Positions 1-7,797 of a stretch of 14,709 nt of DNA are shown here, piece after piece. The position numbers and the translations under genes were made by a program. Source of the DNA: an uncultured Clostridia bacterium (GTDB taxonomy: Bacteria; Bacillota; Clostridia; UBA1381); the NCBI GenBank assembly GCA_944391635.1, contig CALXUL010000016.1, forward strand, positions 1-14,709, read 5' to 3'. Under the pieces are notes generated by a model. That model saw only the letters and a list, made by a program, of their open reading frames with translations. It ran no database searches and was not told where the DNA came from. Numbering within the stretch: position 1 is the first letter of the stretch; the number at the start of each line of letters is the position of its first letter.

Positions 1-154
1 CCGGTATAATATTAAGCATTTTAAGTATTTCCATTTTATTGAGAGCATCCCGATTGACATTGTCAGACAAATCCTCATCCGCAAAAACCGCTAACGACCC
101 TGTTATCACAAAAACACTCAAAAGCAAGCAAATTGTTCTTTTAATAAACTTCAT
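1..154 (-). CDS. Secreted protein with SLH-like N-terminus, partial (5' end only)
   Basis: Only the first 51 codons are present; the gene runs off the left edge of the window. The ATG at 154-152 lies 10 nt after an AGGAGG site (170-165). The product starts with a basic stretch and a hydrophobic core (MKFIKRTICLLLSVFVITG) ending in AVFA, a good signal peptidase I site near residue 25. The mature start has the pattern A-L-x-x-x-E-I-L-x-x-L-x-I-I-x-G, which resembles the first helices of an S-layer homology domain. If so, this protein carries its cell-wall anchor at the N-terminus, whereas its upstream neighbour carries SLH at the C-terminus. It begins 17 nt after the stop of the 172-4380 gene and is almost certainly the fourth gene of the operon. 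What follows the SLH start cannot be seen. Confidence 0.85.
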   Translation of the reverse strand, partial: MKFIKRTICLLLSVFVITGSLAVFADEDLSDNVNRDALNKMEILKMLNIIP

Positions 155-171
155 TATTTCATTTCCTCCTT

Positions 172-3100
172 TTACTTCAGCATATCAAGTGCCCGATAAA
201 TAATCGTTGCCGCCTGCGCTCGGGTCGCCTCGCCCATTGGAGAAAATTCAGTTTCGCTTATACCGTTTACAACTCCAATTGCCGTCATATTGCTGACAGC
301 AGTCCGCGCATAATCTGCAATATCATCCTTATCATCAAACATCAATTCTCCCGAATTCGGAAGGTCAACTCCCTTCAGGCCTAAGGAATTATTCAAAAGA
401 ACCACCATATCCTGACGTGTCAGCTTGCTTCCGATGCCAAAACAATCATTGCCGATTCCGTTACAGATTCCATTTTCATAAGCAATATTTACCCATGAAC
501 AAAACCAATCATCATCTTCTACATCCGCAAAATGATTTGTATAATTTGAATTACTTAAACCCATAGCTCCAATCAGAATTTTTACAAACTCTTCTCTGGT
601 TACCGCAGCATTGGGTTTGAATACGTTTTCTTCAACTCCGTCCACAATACCTTTGTCTGCAAGTGCTAAAATCGCCTCGGAAGCCCACTCTACAGAATCA
701 ATATCTGAAAAGCTTTTGCGTATTGGCGCGGCATTTTGCGTACTTCCGATTGGTACGGTATATTCACCGCTAACTTTATTGGACGAAAAACTTCCGCCGC
801 TGCCGGAGCCGCCTCCACCGCCGGAGCTATTGCTCCCTCCGCCTTGCGGTTTATCGTCTGATACCGCATCAAACGCGGCTTTAAGACTATCCGCAGTATA
901 ATCTTTACGGAACAGCTGTTGATAAACGCTGTCAGATTTTGTACTGGTAATGCCTATTTCAGAGCCATAAGCAAGCAAAGCGGATTTGAAAGCCCCATAA
1001 CCACTTCCATAGCGCGCATTTGTTAAAATAACCGCTATCTTCCAAGCCTTTGTAAATTCATTCAGTGTTGCCGTTCCCGAACTTTTTAATGTTTCTGTAA
1101 ATTTCTTCTCAAAGTATTTCTGTATTTCCGCATTTTTTACTACGTCATCATATGCTTTGATTAAACCATCCTCTGTTTGATAAATGTTGTCCTTATATTT
1201 TTCCAAATTAATAGAAGTATTTTTCTTTGCCGCTTCCAAAATCATAAAATCAGTAAAAATATTCACATTATCAATCATTTCTTCAGCGCTTGCCGCATTT
1301 GACGCAAGATGTTTTCGATATGCCTTTAACGTATCTGAATTCAGTTCATTTTCCTCAAGCGGCGCGGAGTTCAGTCCAAGATTATCAAATTCCAATTTAA
1401 GCTCCGCAGCAAATTCTTCATCTGTTTTCACGGAATTTGCCGCCAAGGTGTTTATTTTTCCTATAGTCTCGGCATAAGCTGCTTTTGATGCTAAATTCAC
1501 TGTTATATTCTGAATGTATTCACCATGATTTCCGACAATTCTAATCTCATGTGAAAGAGCTTTTGCTGTCTGAGCCGGTATGTCTTCCTCATTGTAACCG
1601 ATAACAAACGAAAATCTGCCTGTTGTCGGGTCTGCTTTCTGCTGACCTATATACAAAATCGCATTTTCCTTTTCAGCCTCTGTTTTTCCGTTTAACCCGT
1701 TAAATGATTCTCCGCTTCTGAGTGCCTGAATCGTTACAATTCCGTCCATATCCCAACCGTCCGTAAGCTCACCGGAAATTTCAAGCCGTTCTTTGCTGAA
1801 ATCGCACTTCTCTTTGTATTCAATACCGCCCTTCGCCGTTAAATCGGCTGTATAGCCGTCATATGAAATCATAGATTCCAAATCTCTCAACAACATAGCC
1901 TTTACAGATGCACAATTTTCTGGAACTGCCTTTGACGATATTTCTAAACTATTGCTGGTGCTCGCCGGTGCTGTAATTTTATGAACAGCTGTTTCTATGG
2001 CTCGATTGTTCTCATCGTAATAGCTGACAACACAATCTATATTTTGTTCCGTCAGCAACGAATTGATATATTCTATATTCACCTTCAGTTGACCGCCTGC
2101 AATCGGCATCGTATTCTCCAAAACTGTATCATTCTCGCAAATTGAAGAAATCTTTGCAGAGATACCGCCGTTCCCTGTAATAAACGTACTGCTCAGATTT
2201 TCGCTTATTTGTGTACCAATTCCGTTTTCTATATTCTCAACAGTCAGCGTATATGTCTGATTAGGCTCTAATAAATGTTCAAAATTCATTAAATATTTTG
2301 TTTTGTCTTTTTCACCTGTAAACAAAACCTCTGTCCCGTCCGCTTTTGTCAGATGTATTCCGCTCTTTGCCGATTTGTCTGTAATTGACGTGCCAAAATC
2401 CAAAGCTATACTTTTAACTGCCGGGCTAATCTCATTCGTATATCCGACTTCCGTTCCGTCAGCCGTAATAAATGAAATATTTTCCTCCGTAAGCTTCGGA
2501 GCTATAAACTCACGCCTGATTGAAATATTATCAATAAGGGTGCCGATATCTTTCCAATTTCTAAATCGAATACCCGAAAAATGATCTATTAGTTCTGATG
2601 AATAATCAGCTGTCATATTTGTAAATTTACGGTTTATAACATTTCCAATCGGAGAGTTGTTCGCATCAAAAGCCTTAGTAGTTACCATTCTTGTATTCAC
2701 ATCAATAATATGTTCAAAACGATACCACGCTTTATCCCTGATAGGTGCAATGGTCATTCCGCGTTGTCCGTCGCCAAAATTCGGATTTACAGAAGCCAAA
2801 TTATCACGAACCTCCAGCAGCATCAGACTGCCATCTTCAAATCCGTTCATCTTCATCGGTGCGTCAACAATAAAATGTGTATCTACCCCTTCCGTATAAA
2901 TCCAATAAGAGATGTTGTATACGCCTTCATAAGCGCCAGCTGAAAATGTTGTTAAATTCACCCCGTTATCGGCACGGTTGATACACAAAGACGGACTCAG
3001 CGAATCACCTTCATAAGCAGAGGATATACTCACATTTTCACTGTTATTTATTACAAGCCCCAGGCGGCGCGCATCAGCCACTGTACTACACCCCGTAAAA

Positions 3101-4380
3101 TCCATATTATCAACCAAAATAATCGAATCCTCAGGCTTAGGCGTTTCTGTTTCTATTTCCTTAAGTATAATGTCTTTTATTTCAATTGTTTTTCCTGTTT
3201 CATTATTCCATGCAATTATCCCCAGAGGCATAGCATCGCCAAAGAACTCCTCACTTTCCGCATAATATGAGTCCTTCCACAAGCCCGTAATTTTATCAGA
3301 CTGTGCCAGCACATCGCCGTGTTCATTCTTGATCGTATATTTCATATAGCGATTATCCATGCTCTCACACCATTCGGTTTCGACGGTATACCATGTATTA
3401 ACCGCCTTCAGGCTATCATCCTTTGCATTGAATTTTGGCTTGGTTTCATTGCCGTCTTTATAATACGCCCCTTCAAAGCCCTGTCCGGGGATATAATGTC
3501 CCCAGCTTATTGTATTTGTATCGTATACATGGACAGCATTTGCGGTTTCTTCCTGAGCCTTGATTGTATAACTCAGTATATGAACTGCCGCTGAATTATA
3601 ATTTAACTTTCCAAATTCTATTATAGGATAAGCGCCGCTGTCTATCGTCCATACATCACCGTCAGCATACCATGTTCCCAGAGTTTTACCGCCTGTCGGA
3701 TCCGGTTCACCCGGCGTCACAGTCGGCTTTGGTTGTTCTTTGGATTCCGTTTCATTAATAACAATATCCTTTACCTGAATTGCAGAGTTTGACAAATTAT
3801 AAATGTAAATTGTAGTAGGTAAAATACTTTCCAAGCCCTCCGGTCGTCCATCCCAGTAATCCGCCCACAAACCGGAAATTTTATCGGAGGCTGCAAGTAT
3901 CTCCCCTTCTTCATCCTTAATTGTATATTTCATGTACTTATCATCACTAAGCTCGCACCATTCGGTTTCAACGGTATACCATGTATCAAATGCTTTGAGC
4001 GCTTCATTCTCCGCGCTGAATTTCGGTTTGACCTCGCCGTCTTCGGTGTAATACGCTCCTTCAAAGCCCCGTCCGGGCAAATAAAGCCCAAAGCTCGCAG
4101 GAAGATTGTTGCCGTATACGCTGATTTTTCCGTCTGTACCCTCAGTCGCTTTAATTTTATAGCTGAGCGTATATACCGCACTCGTATTATAATTTATTTC
4201 TCCGAATTCCACTGCCGGATATGCTCCGCTTTCCACTGTCTTTACATTATCTCCGGTATGCCACGAGCCAAGACTCGTAACCTTATCCTCAGCAAATACC
4301 TTAGGGACAATTCCGACACTTACCGCAGACACTATACATAATGATAAAATCACACACACCAATTTCTTCAAATAATTCAT
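172..4380 (-). CDS. Large cell-surface protein: two ~176-aa repeats, beta modules, helical domain, three SLH domains
   Basis: This 1402-residue exported, wall-attached protein shows no catalytic motif that I recognise. Order: signal peptide 1-30 (cleavage after VFA); repeat A1 35-210; Pro/Thr linker 211-232; repeat A2 234-409; a jelly-roll/concanavalin-like module about 422-622; an Ig-like (SbsA/Big-type) domain about 628-735; a beta module about 739-845; another beta region 850-965; a helical, charged domain 966-1175; a Gly/Ser-rich linker 1176-1223; and three SLH repeats 1224-1402, which in known proteins bind pyruvylated wall polysaccharide. Two ATGs are possible. The one at 4380 lies 9 nt after AAGGAGG (4396-4390), while the one at 4386 abuts the site, so 4380 is chosen. 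It is the third gene of the operon, starting 24 nt after the 4405-7776 hydrolase. The likely role, by inference, is a surface glycan-binding or scaffold-like partner of the two hydrolases. SLH and signal peptide are firm; the function is not. Confidence 0.95.
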   Translation of the reverse strand: MNYLKKLVCVILSLCIVSAVSVGIVPKVFAEDKVTSLGSWHTGDNVKTVESGAYPAVEFGEINYNTSAVYTLSYKIKATEGTDGKISVYGNNLPASFGLYLPGRGFEGAYYTEDGEVKPKFSAENEALKAFDTWYTVETEWCELSDDKYMKYTIKDEEGEILAASDKISGLWADYWDGRPEGLESILPTTIYIYNLSNSAIQVKDIVINETESKEQPKPTVTPGEPDPTGGKTLGTWYADGDVWTIDSGAYPIIEFGKLNYNSAAVHILSYTIKAQEETANAVHVYDTNTISWGHYIPGQGFEGAYYKDGNETKPKFNAKDDSLKAVNTWYTVETEWCESMDNRYMKYTIKNEHGDVLAQSDKITGLWKDSYYAESEEFFGDAMPLGIIAWNNETGKTIEIKDIILKEIETETPKPEDSIILVDNMDFTGCSTVADARRLGLVINNSENVSISSAYEGDSLSPSLCINRADNGVNLTTFSAGAYEGVYNISYWIYTEGVDTHFIVDAPMKMNGFEDGSLMLLEVRDNLASVNPNFGDGQRGMTIAPIRDKAWYRFEHIIDVNTRMVTTKAFDANNSPIGNVINRKFTNMTADYSSELIDHFSGIRFRNWKDIGTLIDNISIRREFIAPKLTEENISFITADGTEVGYTNEISPAVKSIALDFGTSITDKSAKSGIHLTKADGTEVLFTGEKDKTKYLMNFEHLLEPNQTYTLTVENIENGIGTQISENLSSTFITGNGGISAKISSICENDTVLENTMPIAGGQLKVNIEYINSLLTEQNIDCVVSYYDENNRAIETAVHKITAPASTSNSLEISSKAVPENCASVKAMLLRDLESMISYDGYTADLTAKGGIEYKEKCDFSKERLEISGELTDGWDMDGIVTIQALRSGESFNGLNGKTEAEKENAILYIGQQKADPTTGRFSFVIGYNEEDIPAQTAKALSHEIRIVGNHGEYIQNITVNLASKAAYAETIGKINTLAANSVKTDEEFAAELKLEFDNLGLNSAPLEENELNSDTLKAYRKHLASNAASAEEMIDNVNIFTDFMILEAAKKNTSINLEKYKDNIYQTEDGLIKAYDDVVKNAEIQKYFEKKFTETLKSSGTATLNEFTKAWKIAVILTNARYGSGYGAFKSALLAYGSEIGITSTKSDSVYQQLFRKDYTADSLKAAFDAVSDDKPQGGGSNSSGGGGGSGSGGSFSSNKVSGEYTVPIGSTQNAAPIRKSFSDIDSVEWASEAILALADKGIVDGVEENVFKPNAAVTREEFVKILIGAMGLSNSNYTNHFADVEDDDWFCSWVNIAYENGICNGIGNDCFGIGSKLTRQDMVVLLNNSLGLKGVDLPNSGELMFDDKDDIADYARTAVSNMTAIGVVNGISETEFSPMGEATRAQAATIIYRALDMLK
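3154..3681 (-). repeat. Repeat A2 of the SLH protein (coding repeat, copy 2)
   Basis: This segment encodes residues 234-409 of the SLH protein and is the partner of the copy at 3751-4278. The two are separated by a short Pro/Thr linker (PTVTPGEPDPTGG) typical of hinges between carbohydrate-binding modules. The central aromatic motif WYTVETEWCE is identical in both copies, while the region before the last strand differs in sequence and length. That pattern suggests an old duplication with a conserved fold and a more variable surface. Confidence 0.9.
3751..4278 (-). repeat. Repeat A1 of the SLH protein (coding repeat, copy 1)
   Basis: This segment encodes residues 35-210 of the SLH protein. 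It aligns end to end with the second copy at 3154-3681 (period 597 bp), at roughly 55-60% amino-acid identity by eye. Shared landmarks are LG-[ST]-W near the start, SGAYP, EFG-x-[IL]-NYN, PG-x-GFEGAYY, WYTVETEWCE, YMKYTIK, SDKI-x-GLW, and a final IxVKDI/IEIKDI strand. The alternating strands and Trp/Tyr richness suggest a jelly-roll, lectin-like fold. I do not recognise it as a named family. Confidence 0.9.
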
Positions 4381-4404
4381 TTTCATCCTCCTCCTTTTCC
4401 TGAT

Positions 4405-7400
4405 TTATTTTTCTAAAGTCATTATTCCGAATGTATTTACGTCTTTATTGTTCGCCAAATCGCCGTTATATGCAAGCCAGCCGCGCGAGCCTGTGTCAAC
4501 ATCGTTTAACAGCGCTGCAAATTTCAATTTTTGATTGGCATGAGGAACAAAATCTTTGTTTATAAGCTCTGTCCATGGGATTGCAAATTCATAAATTGTA
4601 TATTTGCCGCTGCGCTTTACGGCTGCTTTACTGTTCTCTATTACGACCCATGTCGGCAGCCCGTAATAAGAAGAATATCGAACTACCGCCGAGCCAAAAT
4701 CAGGAACATCGCCTACACCGATTTCGGTATACGCGCGGTCACCGTTTGCTAAACCCTCCACGCGGTCGTCTATTCCAAACTGAATACAGTCTGCGCTCCA
4801 CATATATGTTGCATCACCATCATACTTTGTGTAATGTACATCATCTTTAACACATACCAGCATATACAGATTTTCTTCATCCCACATAGAAAGTGCGGAA
4901 AAGCTTGCATCTTCTGGTCCTTTCCATTCTTTATCACCCGAGCCTTTATCCGTTCCGTAATGTTCTGCGTCATAAGCACCAAACCAAATCCCGTCCCATT
5001 CTCCTTTGTCCCATTTTCCGTCAATCGTAGGTTTCTTCTCTGCATATTTTGCCGATGTAAAATCAAGCTGCTTTGAGATATCCGTTTTATATCCATTATT
5101 CAGTGCCAAATTCATTTGAAGCTCATAATTTGTTTTTGTTGCCGCATCGGGCAGATTTAAGTATATTGTCACAGCTTCTCTCGGAGAAAGAGAAGAAAAT
5201 GTCCGCGGTATAATATATTTAGCTTTATCCTCAGGCGCGGTAACCGTAATTGTACCCGATATGGCATTTTCATTGCTGAGATTTGTAATTTCTACTCTCG
5301 CTCTCCAATGGTCAGAGCCTTTCGCGGTTTGCTCCGATGTAATAACAACATCTATCGGCTCGGGACACATCTGTGCGACCGCAGTATCACGATATATCAT
5401 TTCTCCGTTTTCGTTAAACACCTTGAGCTTAAGCCTTATATCTTCCTTCATCTCTTTTGATGTCCGAAGCGTAACTTTTATTGTTCCGTCTTTTTGTTCT
5501 TCGCTTTTTTCAATAGAAATGAAATCGTTTTCTTCAGCAACAATACGAACTTTTTTGCCGGTATTGTTCCTCATTGTAAAACTGATTGCTTCTCCCGGAA
5601 TTACCGTATCAACCATATTTCCGGGGATAAGTACTGCCTGAGAATTATCAACTCGTTCAAATTTCGAAAAATTCCCTGTTAAATATATCGGATCGGTATT
5701 GATTCCAAGACTGAAAACCCCATTTTCGGAGATAAGTGTTTCAAGTTTATTTCCATAAGCATCATATACCTCCGCCTGACCCGCGCCCAAATCAAGCGTC
5801 ATAAACTGCGCGTCATACTCACTTTGCAAAAGCACAACATCCTTTTGCATTGCTTTATTATAAAAATGAAATGCGTATGTTGTATCTTCTTGAATTACTT
5901 CCTTTGCCTCCGCAGCAGCACCAATTAAATTATTCATTGCACAAATTGACAAATATGCCGGCTTGGCACAGTTATTGACATCACTATCTCTCGGCGTTCT
6001 TAATACACCCCAATTACCTTCAATTTCTCCTGCCTCTAAATCATCCTGCATACGGAATTGAATGGTGGTTTCCGCCAAATCATAGCACTCCTGCAATGCG
6101 TATGCCATAACGTAATTGCCCATTCTCTCTCTCATTGAGTAATGACTGCTAAATCCAAACTCCGTCCACCATATCGGTTTTTCATCGCCGTACTCACGCA
6201 TCAGAGCCTGCATATCCTTTGACATATTTATAATTTTCTGCGTATCAAAATGTCCTGACCAATCATATGGATGCACGCCCGCGACATCCATATATTTCAG
6301 TCCTCCCGCCTCGAACACGCGCTTATTGAACGCAGGGTCAATCTGCGCGGTTTCAAGACCTATGACAATAGCTTCCGGATTACCTCTTTTAACAGCATTA
6401 TAGGCTACTTCCATAATCTTTACATAATGCTCCGGAGTTTCTCCCTGAGCGTTAAAAGAACCATTGTATTCATTCCATATGGCAAACGCCTGCACAATCC
6501 CTTTGGTTTCTCTTGCTAACCATTCGCACCATTTCCCGTAAGCTTCAAGCTCACTCTCTGTAGTCGGAGCATCAACCGTACCCGCATAATCTGAACCATA
6601 ATGGATCGGATTTGAATATAGCAGTCCAAGCTCGGTATACATTCCCGCTTCATGCGCCAACTCTATCTCTCGCCGCTGCTCGTCCGGTATTTTGTAGACG
6701 CCCGGCGAAAGTTCAGATCTGCTCCATTGAATTTCTTCGCGATTCCATCTCATACCGGCTCTTGCTGCAATACCGGCAGCCACACCATTCGGGGCAGACC
6801 AATCATATGAGTTAATTAACAACGCCGTACCGTAGTTATCGTTGATATTTTCTTTCGTTACTTCCCACGCCAATGAATATTCGGTATTCACTGCAAACGG
6901 TATTTTTGCTTTATCTTTACCATCCGAATATTTAAACTCGCCCTCAACCGATAAATTATATATACCGTATTTATCCGCCGTCGGCTTTATGATAAGCGGC
7001 GTTACTTTCCCTGCCGGAAATGAGCCTGATACTTTGCCCTCGCATACCTTATGCCCGTTTTCATCGCTCGCCGTATAGACAAAGCCGCCTTCCGCATCTC
7101 TGTCTGACTTATTCGCTATATTTAATGCTACCGATATTTCCTCGCCCTTGGCATATATATTTCCTTCTTTGCTTCCTGATATGCTTTCGAGCCTTAATTG
7201 ATTTTTTCGCTCCGATGTTTGTATTGTTACTTTGCCTATAATAACCTGATCCGGCGAAGGACCGCTTGGTATACTCCATATACCTATGCGAACATCGTAA
7301 CCGCCCAAACGATTTGCCATTCTCATACGCTCTACATAAAAAGTATGTGTTTTCCACTCCTTTGTATTTTCCAGCTTTATCGCATCCTCATATCCCCAAA

Positions 7401-7776
7401 TACCGTCTCTGATATTTTCTGATATCCCGTAGGAATCATAGGCAAGCTCAAAAAAACCTTCACCCTCATCGAAATAATCTACTGTTACTTCTATCGGCGT
7501 ATCGTCTGGAATGTCATACAGCATATTATCATTCACATCAATATAGAGATAGCGTTTGGCTTCATTATCATGATTCAGTACCACGCCTTTTCTGCCTTCT
7601 CTTTCTACCTCGACAAGTTCAAACCATAGGAGCGACAGCCCTGTTTTCTTCCCGTGGTCATTAAAGTCAACCGTTGCGCATGCCTGAAGCGGCTCGGATT
7701 TTTCCGCAAAAACATATGTCGGCAATATAAGCGCCGCACCAAGCAGCATACATAGTAAGCATCTTTTCAATCTCAA
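4405..7776 (-). CDS. Secreted clan GH-A glycoside hydrolase with CBM9-like C-terminal domain
   Basis: This 1123-residue exported enzyme is predicted to cleave glycosidic bonds with retention. Order: signal peptide 1-24 (cleavage after YVFA); beta-sandwich 32-190; Ig-like domain about 192-298; a TIM-barrel-type catalytic domain about 303-625; a beta domain about 630-710; two Ig-like domains about 715-910; and a CBM9/DOMON-like domain 915-1123 that opens with the typical P-T-I-D-G-x-W-D-x-G-E-W. The predicted acid/base is Glu436 in IWNEYN and the predicted nucleophile Glu539 in WWTEFGF, 103 residues apart; VHPYDW (501-506) is also a GH-A style strand. GH39- or GH5-like is the nearest I can place it, and the substrate is unknown. 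The start is a TTG 8 nt after AGGAGG; no ATG fits. Residues 32-710 are paralogous to the enzyme at 7798-11556, whose stop lies 21 nt upstream. Confidence 0.96.
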   Translation of the reverse strand: MRLKRCLLCMLLGAALILPTYVFAEKSEPLQACATVDFNDHGKKTGLSLLWFELVEVEREGRKGVVLNHDNEAKRYLYIDVNDNMLYDIPDDTPIEVTVDYFDEGEGFFELAYDSYGISENIRDGIWGYEDAIKLENTKEWKTHTFYVERMRMANRLGGYDVRIGIWSIPSGPSPDQVIIGKVTIQTSERKNQLRLESISGSKEGNIYAKGEEISVALNIANKSDRDAEGGFVYTASDENGHKVCEGKVSGSFPAGKVTPLIIKPTADKYGIYNLSVEGEFKYSDGKDKAKIPFAVNTEYSLAWEVTKENINDNYGTALLINSYDWSAPNGVAAGIAARAGMRWNREEIQWSRSELSPGVYKIPDEQRREIELAHEAGMYTELGLLYSNPIHYGSDYAGTVDAPTTESELEAYGKWCEWLARETKGIVQAFAIWNEYNGSFNAQGETPEHYVKIMEVAYNAVKRGNPEAIVIGLETAQIDPAFNKRVFEAGGLKYMDVAGVHPYDWSGHFDTQKIINMSKDMQALMREYGDEKPIWWTEFGFSSHYSMRERMGNYVMAYALQECYDLAETTIQFRMQDDLEAGEIEGNWGVLRTPRDSDVNNCAKPAYLSICAMNNLIGAAAEAKEVIQEDTTYAFHFYNKAMQKDVVLLQSEYDAQFMTLDLGAGQAEVYDAYGNKLETLISENGVFSLGINTDPIYLTGNFSKFERVDNSQAVLIPGNMVDTVIPGEAISFTMRNNTGKKVRIVAEENDFISIEKSEEQKDGTIKVTLRTSKEMKEDIRLKLKVFNENGEMIYRDTAVAQMCPEPIDVVITSEQTAKGSDHWRARVEITNLSNENAISGTITVTAPEDKAKYIIPRTFSSLSPREAVTIYLNLPDAATKTNYELQMNLALNNGYKTDISKQLDFTSAKYAEKKPTIDGKWDKGEWDGIWFGAYDAEHYGTDKGSGDKEWKGPEDASFSALSMWDEENLYMLVCVKDDVHYTKYDGDATYMWSADCIQFGIDDRVEGLANGDRAYTEIGVGDVPDFGSAVVRYSSYYGLPTWVVIENSKAAVKRSGKYTIYEFAIPWTELINKDFVPHANQKLKFAALLNDVDTGSRGWLAYNGDLANNKDVNTFGIMTLEK

Positions 7777-7784
7777 AATAAATT

Positions 7785-7790
7785 CCTCCT
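7785..7790 (-). promoter_or_regulatory. Ribosome binding site that fixes a TTG start
   Basis: A perfect AGGAGG on the minus strand lies 8 nt before the TTG at 7776-7774. The next in-frame TTG (7770) would be 14 nt away, and no in-frame ATG or GTG lies close by. The TTG at 7776 also places the signal peptide correctly (MRLKRCLLCMLLGAALILP). Confidence 0.85.
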
Positions 7791-7797
7791 TTTACAT

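Noticed and set aside
611..901. Plus-strand open frame rich in Pro/Leu opposite the SLH protein
   Set aside because: It is the antisense of the Gly/Ser linker and SLH1 coding sequence, has no ribosome site and low-complexity content that simply mirrors the real gene.
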